5,261 nucleotides of DNA from Tannerella sp. Its GTDB lineage: Bacteria; Bacteroidota; Bacteroidia; Bacteroidales; Tannerellaceae. The stretch lies in NCBI GenBank assembly GCA_031261145.1, contig JAISJX010000340.1, positions 1-5,261 on the forward strand, in the 5' to 3' direction. The stretch's first letter is position 1; each line of letters starts with the position of its first letter. The position numbers and the translations under genes are program-made. Positions 1 through 5,261 of this stretch are shown here, piece after piece. Below the pieces are notes generated by a model. It made no database searches, was not told the DNA's origin, and worked only from the letters and a program-made list of their open reading frames with translations.

Positions 1-307
1 AGGTATCCTGGAAGGGAAAATTGCGCAGATGAAGGGTCTGATTTCCAATGCCCGCCTGATCGATGAAAACCGGATACAGACAGACGTGGTACAGATTCTG
101 AACAAAGTGAAAATTAAAAATGTTCAGAACAAAGCCGTTATGACTTACACGCTGGTTGCTGATTCCGAAGCCAATCTGAAAGAAAATAAAATATCCATCA
201 ATACCCCGATTGCACAGGGACTGATGGGTAAAAAGGTAGGCGATGTGGCGGAAATAAAAGTCCCATCCGGCATGGTCAAATTTGAAATTCTGGAAATATC
301 CATCTAA
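1..307 (+). CDS. greA: Transcription elongation factor GreA, 3' part (5' end outside window)
   Basis: This is the C-terminal 101 residues of GreA, which binds in the secondary channel of RNA polymerase and stimulates cleavage of backtracked transcripts so that stalled complexes resume. The open frame runs from base 2 without a start, so the gene enters from the left; the ATG at 29 is an internal methionine. The first ~30 residues (GILEGKIAQMKG, then NARLIDEN) match the end of the N-terminal antiparallel coiled coil. The rest is the FKBP-like C-terminal domain, with the family's ISINTPIAQGLMGKKVGD and a VKFEILEI end that are close to the usual GreA pattern. Family members are about 155-160 residues, so roughly 55 residues are missing. 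The HIT gene begins 14 bp after the stop, suggesting co-transcription. GreB is an alternative, but the C-terminal sequence and the lineage favour GreA. Confidence 0.93.
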   Translation, partial: GILEGKIAQMKGLISNARLIDENRIQTDVVQILNKVKIKNVQNKAVMTYTLVADSEANLKENKISINTPIAQGLMGKKVGDVAEIKVPSGMVKFEILEISI

Positions 308-321
308 AAACGAAAAAAATC

Positions 322-717
322 ATGGCTACCATTTTTAGTAAAATTGCTGCGGGTGAAATCCCAAGCCATAAAGTGGCGGAGAACGAAGAGTTTTATGCGT
401 TTCTGGACATCAATCCGATAGCCGAAGGTCATACGTTGGTGATCCCGAAGAAAGAAGTTGATTATCTGTTTGATATCGACGATGCTGCGTTAGGGCGTAT
501 GATGGCTTTTGCCAAAATCGTTGCCCGCGCACTCGAAAAAGCCGTTCCGTGTAAACGTATCGGCCTGACGGTGATTGGACTGGAAGTTCCTCATGCGCAT
601 ATCCATCTGGTTCCTATCCGGAAAGAATCCGATATATTTTTCGGCAATCCGAAGCTGAAAAAAACGCCGGAAGAACTGGCTCGGACGGCCGCAGAAATCA
701 GGGCGGAATGGGCTTGA
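322..717 (+). CDS. HIT-family (histidine triad) nucleotide-binding hydrolase
   Basis: This is a complete 131-residue cytosolic protein of the histidine triad superfamily, enzymes that hydrolyse or transfer nucleoside monophosphates from substrates such as AMP-phosphoramidates or dinucleoside polyphosphates. The triad motif is visible as HAHIHLV at residues 91-97, preceded by VP; the middle histidine of the triad is the expected nucleophile. The N-terminal half carries the usual family pattern: FSKIAAGEIPSHKV near residues 5-18, FLDINPIAEGHTLVIPK at about 27-43. Length fits the compact Hint/HinT-like branch. The start at 322 follows an A-rich stretch, and the first residues (MATIFSKI) align with typical family starts. 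It sits 14 bp downstream of greA and is probably in the same transcript. The physiological substrate cannot be read from the sequence. No terminator hairpin is evident after its stop. Confidence 0.93.
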   Translation: MATIFSKIAAGEIPSHKVAENEEFYAFLDINPIAEGHTLVIPKKEVDYLFDIDDAALGRMMAFAKIVARALEKAVPCKRIGLTVIGLEVPHAHIHLVPIRKESDIFFGNPKLKKTPEELARTAAEIRAEWA

Positions 718-765
718 AAAAAAATTCTCCTGCAATACAATCATCTTTTGCCGGTGTTTATGCGC

Positions 766-794
766 TTGCATTTCAAATTTATCACTACCTTTGT
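766..794 (+). promoter_or_regulatory. Predicted Bacteroidota-type promoter for the isomerase-rnr operon
   Basis: The sequence TACCTTTGT at 786-794 is an exact match to the Bacteroidota -7 consensus TAnnTTTG. A TTG at 766-768 could serve as the -33 element, but the spacer is 17 bp, slightly shorter than the usual ~19-20, so that half is weak. It lies in the 139-bp gap between the HIT gene and the next gene. Transcription would begin near position 800, leaving a leader of about 55 nt before the ATG at 857. This supports the isomerase and rnr forming a unit separate from greA-HIT. Confidence 0.5.
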
Positions 795-856
795 CCGTTG
801 GGCAGGGATAGAAATTCCTGTTTTATCTATTAATCAATATAATTAAGAAAGATTTT

Positions 857-1747
857 ATGGAAAACATTACGAGAAGAACAGCGATCAAAACGGCTTTAGC
901 CGGTGGGGTTGCATTTGCGGCGACAGGGCTTGACGCATCCGTGACACAGTCTAAAAAGAAAGTGGTAAAAGAAACGAAAGAACCCTTGAAAGGGAACGTG
1001 CATCATTCGGTAAGCCGATGGTGCTTCGGTAGTTATCCGATGGAAGAATTTTGCGGGATTTGCAAAACAATTGGTATTGAATCCATCGAATTGTTGGATC
1101 CGGCGGATTGGCCGGTGGTGCAGTCGCACGGTTTGACCGTTGCCATGGCGCAAGGTGCAGGGTTAGGTATTGATAAGGGATTCAACGATCCGGCTTTGCA
1201 TGACGAATTGGTGGCCAGCTACGAAAAAGTCATTCCGATGGTTGCCGAGGCGGGACTGACCAATCTGATTTGTTTTGCGGGACGGCGTAACGGCGTAACC
1301 GATTTGCAGGGATGGGAAAACTGTGCAAAAGGATTGAAACGCCTGATGCCTGTAGCCGAAAAGCATAAAGTGGTCTTGACGATGGAATTGCTTAACAGCG
1401 TGGGTCATAAAGACTATCTGTGCGACCATACGATATGGGGCGTGGAACTTTGCCGGCGGATCGGTTCGCCCAACTTCAAGTTGTTGTATGATATTTACCA
1501 CATGCAGATTATGGAAGGAAATATCATTGATAACATCCGGAAATATCACTTCTTCTTCTCCCATATCCATACCGGCGGAAATCCGGGACGCGGCGAAATA
1601 GACGAGACACAGGAACTGTATTATCCGGCGATTATCAAAGCATTGGTCGAAACCGGCTATAACGGTTTTGTCGGTCAGGAGTTTGTGCCGAAACAACCGG
1701 ATAAAGTCGCTTCGCTGGAAAAATGTATCCGGCTCTGTGATGTATAA
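857..1747 (+). CDS. Exported hydroxypyruvate isomerase-like TIM-barrel protein (sugar phosphate isomerase/epimerase family)
   Basis: This 296-residue protein belongs to the xylose-isomerase-like/AP-endonuclease-2 TIM-barrel superfamily, closest in pattern to hydroxypyruvate isomerase (Hyi), which interconverts hydroxypyruvate and tartronate semialdehyde. Residues in Hyi-like metal and catalytic positions are visible: E177 in TMELLN, D212 and H215 in YDIYHMQ, H236/H238 in SHIHTG, and E275 in GQEF. GNPGRGEID (241-249) is also typical of Hyi. The N-terminus is atypical for cytosolic Hyi: ENITRRTAIK (R6, R7) followed by a short Ala/Gly-rich hydrophobic segment to about residue 28 resembles a twin-arginine signal, then a Lys-rich linker (33-45) precedes the barrel. 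The mature domain probably acts in the periplasm. The substrate is uncertain; many family members act on other sugars. rnr starts 13 bp after its stop, so the two are likely co-transcribed. Confidence 0.85.
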   Translation: MENITRRTAIKTALAGGVAFAATGLDASVTQSKKKVVKETKEPLKGNVHHSVSRWCFGSYPMEEFCGICKTIGIESIELLDPADWPVVQSHGLTVAMAQGAGLGIDKGFNDPALHDELVASYEKVIPMVAEAGLTNLICFAGRRNGVTDLQGWENCAKGLKRLMPVAEKHKVVLTMELLNSVGHKDYLCDHTIWGVELCRRIGSPNFKLLYDIYHMQIMEGNIIDNIRKYHFFFSHIHTGGNPGRGEIDETQELYYPAIIKALVETGYNGFVGQEFVPKQPDKVASLEKCIRLCDV

Positions 1748-1760
1748 AAAATAAATTTGA

Positions 1761-3953
1761 ATGATAAGAAGAAAACAAAAAACAAAAGAAACGTCGAAAA
1801 AGAAGACGGGTGAACGCAAAAAAGGAGGGGCCAAAAAGGAACAGATGGAACAGGAACAGATCGTTCGCGCTATTCTGAATGCCTTTCAGGCCAATCCGAA
1901 GATAATTTATAATTACCGGCAACTGGGCAAGCTTGTCGGTATGGAGAGCCAGGCCGAGAAACTGATGGTCGCCGAGATTCTGTACGGCTTGGCGGAGGAC
2001 AATATTATTGTGGAATTGGAGCCGGGACGGTTTCGTTACAACGACCTTGGAACGGTTGCCATCGGGACGTTCCAGCGTCGCAGTAACGGCAAAAATTTGT
2101 TTATCCCCGAAGATGGCGGCGAGCCGATTCGTGTGGCCGAACGCAACTCCCACCATGCGATGGACGGCGACAAGGTGCGCGTACAGCTTTTTGCACGGCG
2201 CAAGGGCGCTGAACCCGAAGCCGAAGTAGTGGATGTGCTTGAAAGTAAGAAAAGTACATTTGTCGGTAAATTGCAGATATCGAAGGACTATGCTTTTTTG
2301 GTTACGGAAGATAAAACGCTGGCCAACGATATTTTTATCTCGAAAGATATGCTGAAAGGCGGGAAAAATAACGACAAGGCGGTGGTTCGTATCATCGAAT
2401 GGCCGGAAAATGTAAAGAATCCGTTAGGCGAAGTGGTTGATATACTGGGTGTCTCCGGCCAGAATAATACGGAGATGCACGCCATTCTGGCGGAGTTCGG
2501 ATTGCCTTACATTTATCCTGAAAAAGTGGAAGATGCAGCAGAACGTATCTCCGAAAAGATTACAAAAGAGGATATTGCCGAACGCGAAGATTTCCGTCAG
2601 GTGACCACTTTCACGATTGATCCGCGCGATGCCAAAGACTTTGACGACGCGCTCTCTCTGCAAAAGACAGCGGACGGAAATTGGGAGGTAGGCGTTCATA
2701 TTGCCGATGTGACGCACTATGTGACGCACGGAAGTATCATTGACAGGGAGGCCGGCGAGCGTGCGACGTCCGTGTATCTGGTCGATCGCACCATTCCGAT
2801 GCTTCCCGAACGCTTGTGTAATAAACTCTGTTCCCTGCGTCCGAATGAGGAGAAACTGTGTTTTTCCGCTATTTTTGAACTGAATGATAAGGCCGAAGTA
2901 CTAAATTCGCGTATTTGCCGGACGGTTATCAAGAGCGACCGGCGGTTTGCATACGAAGACGCACAGGCGATTATCGAAAGTGGGGCAGGGGATTTGAAAG
3001 ACGAAATATTGACGTTAGACCGTCTGGCCAAACAATTGCGGGCGGAGCGTTTAGAAAAAGGCGCCATCGACTTCGACCGTTACGAAGTGAAATTTGAAAT
3101 CGACGAGAACGGTAAACCGCTGAGTGTCTATTATAAAGAATCGAAAGACGCCAATAAGTTGATCGAAGAATTTATGTTGCTTGCCAACCGGACAGTTGCC
3201 GAATATGTGGGCAAACCGCCCAAAGGCAAGAAAAAGAAGACCTTTGTTTACCGTATCCACGAATCCCCGAATCCGGAGAAAATGGAAAACTTTGCGGTTT
3301 TCATCCGTCGTTTCGGATATAAATTAAAGACCGAAGGCAGCAAAAACGAACTGACTAAAAATATCAACACGCTGTTAGACAAAGTCAAAGGCAAACCCGA
3401 AGAAAACCTGATTGAGACATTGGCGATACGCTCGATGCAGAAAGCGCGTTATTCGACCGAGAATATTGGTCATTACGGGCTGGCGTTCAATCATTATACA
3501 CATTTCACGTCGCCCATCCGCCGTTATCCGGATATGATGGTGCACAGGCTGCTGGAGCGTTACTTAGCCGGCGGAAGCAGCGTTCCCGTGGACGAATGTG
3601 AAGAAGAGTGCGATCATTGTTCGCAGATGGAGCAGATTGCCGCCAATGCCGAACGCGCATCCATCAAATACAAGCAGGTGGAATATATGAGCGACAAACT
3701 CGGAAAAATCTTTGACGGCGTAATCTCCGGCGTCACGGAATGGGGTTTGTACGTGGAACTGAACGAAAACAAATGCGAAGGTTTGGTTCCCATACGCGAC
3801 CTGGACGACGATTTCTATGATTTTGACGAAAAGAATTATTGTCTGATTGGCAAGCGTCGCAAACGCACCTATCAATTAGGCGATACCGTCACCGTCAAGG
3901 TTGTGCAGGCCAACCTCGAACGGAAACAGTTGGATTTCGTGCTGGCTGACTGA
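1761..3953 (+). CDS. rnr: Ribonuclease R (3'-5' exoribonuclease, RNB family)
   Basis: This full-length 730-residue RNase R processively degrades RNA from the 3' end, including structured RNA, and takes part in mRNA and rRNA quality control. Domains in order: a Lys/Arg-rich tail (1-28), a winged-helix-like segment (~33-93), two cold-shock domains (~97-160 and ~165-229), the RNB catalytic domain (~280-610), and a C-terminal S1 domain (~646-730). The catalytic aspartates are intact in TIDPRDAKDFDDALS: D287, D293, D295, D296. Y339 in ATSVY corresponds by spacing to the E. coli Y324 that stacks the 3' nucleotide. HFTSPIRRYPD (581-591) is the conserved phosphate-binding segment. The protein ends just after the S1 domain, without the long basic C-terminal tail of the E. 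coli enzyme; the basic tract is at the N-terminus instead. A start at M29 (1845) would remove that tail. The first ATG is preferred for its 13-bp distance from the upstream stop. Confidence 0.97.
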   Translation: MIRRKQKTKETSKKKTGERKKGGAKKEQMEQEQIVRAILNAFQANPKIIYNYRQLGKLVGMESQAEKLMVAEILYGLAEDNIIVELEPGRFRYNDLGTVAIGTFQRRSNGKNLFIPEDGGEPIRVAERNSHHAMDGDKVRVQLFARRKGAEPEAEVVDVLESKKSTFVGKLQISKDYAFLVTEDKTLANDIFISKDMLKGGKNNDKAVVRIIEWPENVKNPLGEVVDILGVSGQNNTEMHAILAEFGLPYIYPEKVEDAAERISEKITKEDIAEREDFRQVTTFTIDPRDAKDFDDALSLQKTADGNWEVGVHIADVTHYVTHGSIIDREAGERATSVYLVDRTIPMLPERLCNKLCSLRPNEEKLCFSAIFELNDKAEVLNSRICRTVIKSDRRFAYEDAQAIIESGAGDLKDEILTLDRLAKQLRAERLEKGAIDFDRYEVKFEIDENGKPLSVYYKESKDANKLIEEFMLLANRTVAEYVGKPPKGKKKKTFVYRIHESPNPEKMENFAVFIRRFGYKLKTEGSKNELTKNINTLLDKVKGKPEENLIETLAIRSMQKARYSTENIGHYGLAFNHYTHFTSPIRRYPDMMVHRLLERYLAGGSSVPVDECEEECDHCSQMEQIAANAERASIKYKQVEYMSDKLGKIFDGVISGVTEWGLYVELNENKCEGLVPIRDLDDDFYDFDEKNYCLIGKRRKRTYQLGDTVTVKVVQANLERKQLDFVLAD

Positions 3954-3968
3954 AAAGGGATCTATCCA

Positions 3969-4019
3969 AACTCAGGTTATTTGCTGTTAGCTTTTAGCCC
4001 TTAGCTATTAACCTGAGTT
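3969..4019 (+). terminator. Inverted repeat downstream of rnr, possible terminator
   Basis: AACTCAGGTTA (3969-3979) and TAACCTGAGTT (4009-4019) are perfect 11-bp complements separated by 29 nt, beginning 16 bp after the rnr stop. The location suggests an end-of-operon structure. It is not a classical intrinsic terminator: the loop is long and the following TTCTTAAAT is only a weak U-tract. It could instead protect the mRNA 3' end, or be a dispersed repeat element whose arms enclose the seven-base repeats listed separately. Confidence 0.4.
3980..4014 (+). repeat. Five degenerate heptamers based on TTAGC
   Basis: TTAGC occurs three times at an exact 7-bp step (3987, 3994, 4001). One-mismatch copies continue the phase on both sides: TTTGC at 3980 and TTAAC at 4008. 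The units read TTTGCTG, TTAGCTT, TTAGCCC, TTAGCTA, TTAACCT. The array fills the loop of the 11-bp inverted repeat, and its last unit runs into the right arm. No coding function is seen. It may be a member of a dispersed short tandem repeat family. Confidence 0.6.
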
Positions 4020-4078
4020 CTTAAATCCGCCAAATCACAAAAAACATTAACCATGAAAAGTTTTATGATAAAAGTTTA

Positions 4079-4108
4079 TTGTTTATCAAAAAAGACTGCC
4101 TATTTTTG
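4079..4108 (+). promoter_or_regulatory. Predicted Bacteroidota promoter upstream of the structured leader and susC-like gene
   Basis: TATTTTTG at 4101-4108, followed by C, matches the Bacteroidota -7 element TAnnTTTG. A TTG at 4079-4081 lies 19 bp upstream, the expected place for the -33 TTG/TTTG element. Both elements and their spacing fit, making this the best promoter in the window. Transcription would start at about 4112-4116. The next genuine start codon downstream is at 4457, so any mRNA for the receptor from this promoter has a leader of about 340 nt interrupted by a terminator at 4293-4327. Confidence 0.7.
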
Positions 4109-4113
4109 CAAAT

Positions 4114-4327
4114 ATAATCAAAAATACAAATTATGGCTTTCTTCTTATATAAAAGATTTACAGATATTATTGACGACCAATATTTGGCCGGATATGGTTG
4201 TTTGTCAAAGAAAGAAGGATGTACGATTTTGGCATGTAATGGGCGTATCTGTGTGCGAATGCTGATAGAAAGCCTGCAATATTTATGTATAACCGGAATA
4301 TGCCAAAAACATGTTCCGGCTTTTTTT
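4114..4327 (+). ncRNA. Candidate structured small RNA or attenuator leader
   Basis: The segment lies between a good promoter and a strong intrinsic terminator, giving an RNA of about 210 nt. By eye it can form nested helices: GGCTTTCT (4135-4142) with AGAAAGCC (4267-4274), ACAGATA (4160-4166) with TATCTGT (4246-4252), and inside these a hairpin of about 11 bp with one bulge and a few G-U pairs between 4173 and 4201. The terminator hairpin follows 18 nt after the outer helix. The one open frame inside (from 4133) reads through the terminator to 4351 and resembles no known family. I could not match it to a known RNA class; a 6S-like RNA or a susC-linked leader are possibilities. The exact start is inferred from the promoter. 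Chance pairing in A/T-rich DNA is not excluded. Confidence 0.4.
4293..4327 (+). terminator. Rho-independent terminator
   Basis: CCGGAATATG (4293-4302) pairs with CATGTTCCGG (4310-4319) over 10 bp, including one G-U pair, with a 7-nt loop (CCAAAAA). A C and then seven T residues (4321-4327) follow. This is a textbook intrinsic terminator on the + strand. It lies 130 bp upstream of the susC-like start, so it ends a separate short transcript or acts as an attenuator in the receptor's leader. Confidence 0.87.
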
Positions 4328-4456
4328 ATTGTTAAACCCTCTAAATTATGATGCCTATGAAAAAGTAAAAGAGTAAACAACGACCAAAAATTAACAGATG
4401 GAAATTATTCCAATTTTACAAACAAAAAGAGTATAAAAATTAAAATTATAAAGTTT
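4328..4456 (+). other. A/T-rich region between the terminator and the susC-like start
   Basis: This 129-bp stretch completes the gene-free interval 3954-4456. It holds no open frame of note. I see no convincing TAnnTTTG element in it: AATTTTAC at 4412-4419 is a poor match and lacks a -33 partner. A separate receptor promoter is therefore not evident, though a regulator-dependent one could be present. No Shine-Dalgarno sequence precedes the ATG at 4457; the upstream bases are A/T-rich, as is usual in this phylum. Confidence 0.5.
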
Positions 4457-5261
4457 ATGAACAAATATAGAATTATGAATTACATTCCATTACGAAAACT
4501 ATGTCTTACCGTATGTGTTTGTATTTGTACGATTTCGTTAGTACTGGCTCAAGGAGTCCGGATTACCGGTACGGTAATTGATGTTCAGGGAGAACCGGTT
4601 ATTGGCGCAAATGTTATTGAAAAAGGGACTACTAATGGGAGCATTACCGATATTGACGGCAAATTCGCCTTGCCTGTGGCTTCCAATGCCATCCTTGTTG
4701 TTTCCTACATCGGATACGATAAGCAGGAAATAGCTGTTGGGAATAAAAATACACTTACGATTACGCTGCTTGAAAACAGCCAAGCTCTTGACGAAGTTCT
4801 TGTTGTGGCTTATGGCACGATGAAAAAGTCCACCTTTACCGGCTCGTCTTCCGTGGTAAAAGCGGAAAGTCTGGAGAAAATATCGGGTACCGGATTCGCT
4901 GAATCCTTACAAGGGTTGTCGGCCGGTGTGAATGTTGTCAATGTGCAGGGTAACCCCGGAGGAAACACACGTATTGAGATTCGTGGTATAGCATCCATGT
5001 CGGGTAAGGCAGACCCGTTATACATTGTTGACGGTATGCCTTTTGATGGCGACTTAAACCACATCAATCCTTCCGATATTGAATCGATGACGGTGTTGAA
5101 AGATGCAGCCGCTACCTCCCTGTACGGATCGCGCGCGGCTAATGGCGTGATAATGATTACCACCAAAAAAGGTAAAGCGGGCAAACCGAAAGTGAGCTTC
5201 CGCGGCGCCTGGGGTACATCCGACAATGCGGTCTCTAATCCTACGAAAGCCAATCCGTATG
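4457..5261 (+). CDS. SusC/RagA-family TonB-dependent outer-membrane receptor, 5' part
   Basis: These are the first 268 residues of a SusC/RagA receptor, a protein usually about 1,000 residues long; the rest lies beyond the right edge. Such beta-barrels import glycans or peptides captured by a SusD-like lipoprotein, using TonB energy. Visible parts: a signal peptide with basic residues (K3, R5, R13, K14) and a hydrophobic core (15-30), probably cleaved after A31; a carboxypeptidase-regulatory-like beta-sandwich (~35-105) with ITGTVID, GANV and TDIDGKF; the linker LDEVLVVAYGTMKKS (111-125); and the plug (~128-237) with PLYIVDGMPFDG, INPSDIESMTVLKDAAA and YGSRAANGVIMITTKKGK, the family signature. 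The frame is closed by TGA at 4358, and ATGs at 4457 and 4475 are the only plausible starts; 4457 is chosen because it is the longer, though either gives a workable signal peptide. The substrate cannot be told from this part. Confidence 0.93.
   Translation, partial: MNKYRIMNYIPLRKLCLTVCVCICTISLVLAQGVRITGTVIDVQGEPVIGANVIEKGTTNGSITDIDGKFALPVASNAILVVSYIGYDKQEIAVGNKNTLTITLLENSQALDEVLVVAYGTMKKSTFTGSSSVVKAESLEKISGTGFAESLQGLSAGVNVVNVQGNPGGNTRIEIRGIASMSGKADPLYIVDGMPFDGDLNHINPSDIESMTVLKDAAATSLYGSRAANGVIMITTKKGKAGKPKVSFRGAWGTSDNAVSNPTKANPY

Noticed and set aside
718..780. Possible terminator after the HIT gene
   Set aside because: Only short weak complementarity (TGCAA/TTGCA) was found and no T-tract follows it.
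1821..1850. AAGGAGG-like purine run inside rnr followed by ATG at 1845, suggesting an internal start
   Set aside because: The run ends about 14 bases before the ATG, too far for a normal ribosome binding site, and this phylum makes little use of Shine-Dalgarno sequences.
1163..2156. Long - strand open frames opposite the isomerase and the start of rnr (223 and 173 codons)
   Set aside because: They lie antisense to two clearly recognised genes, carry no known domain pattern, and are Phe/His/Arg-rich in the way typical of antisense shadows.
4113..4118. TATAAT just downstream of the chosen promoter, like a classical sigma-70 -10 box
   Set aside because: There is no TTGACA-like element about 17 bp upstream, and the Bacteroidota-type elements at 4079 and 4101 explain the region better.
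4053..4265. A 70-codon + strand open frame starting MKSFMIKVY
   Set aside because: It begins upstream of the predicted promoter and spans its -33 and -7 elements; no domain pattern is recognisable.
4133..4351. A 72-codon + strand open frame inside the structured region
   Set aside because: It runs straight through the intrinsic terminator hairpin and its T-tract, resembles no family I know, and its first codons fall in the left arm of a predicted helix. Kept as a possible small peptide only if codon-level conservation is shown.
4063..4380. A 105-codon - strand open frame opposite the leader
   Set aside because: It crosses the terminator, has no recognisable family pattern, and no promoter for it was seen; chance opening in A/T-rich DNA is likely.

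Overview
The window looks like a chromosomal segment of a member of the Bacteroidota, most likely of the order Bacteroidales. Three things point there. The right edge carries the start of a SusC/RagA-type TonB-dependent receptor. Two intergenic regions carry the Bacteroidota-type -7 promoter element TAnnTTTG. The starts lack classical Shine-Dalgarno sequences and are preceded by A/T-rich DNA. All supported genes lie on the + strand.

Positions 1-717 hold the 3' part of greA (transcript cleavage factor) followed 14 bp later by a complete HIT-family nucleotide hydrolase/transferase, probably one operon. A 139-bp gap (718-856) holds a likely promoter. Next comes a second probable operon: an exported sugar isomerase/epimerase-like TIM-barrel protein of the hydroxypyruvate isomerase type (857-1747), then after 13 bp a full-length RNase R (1761-3953). 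Thus two RNA-transaction proteins (GreA, RNase R) flank two small-molecule enzymes.

Positions 3954-4456 are a gene-poor, A/T-rich stretch of about 500 bp, and it is structured. An 11-bp perfect inverted repeat just after rnr encloses a run of seven-base repeats based on TTAGC. About 60 bp later comes the best Bacteroidota promoter in the window (4079-4108), and about 210 bp after that a strong intrinsic terminator (4293-4327). The RNA between them can fold into nested helices and contains no convincing reading frame. It is either a small stand-alone RNA or a leader with an attenuator for the gene that follows.

From 4457 to the right edge is the first 268 codons of a SusC/RagA outer-membrane transporter (signal peptide, carboxypeptidase-regulatory-like domain, TonB plug). 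Its partner lipoprotein (SusD-like) and any glycan-degrading genes would lie beyond the window. No sigma/anti-sigma pair or two-component regulator is visible directly upstream, which makes the structured leader the most interesting regulatory candidate here.

I saw no tRNA, rRNA, CRISPR array, transposase or insertion-sequence end. The coding part is ordinary core-genome content; the 3954-4456 region is the part worth a second look.
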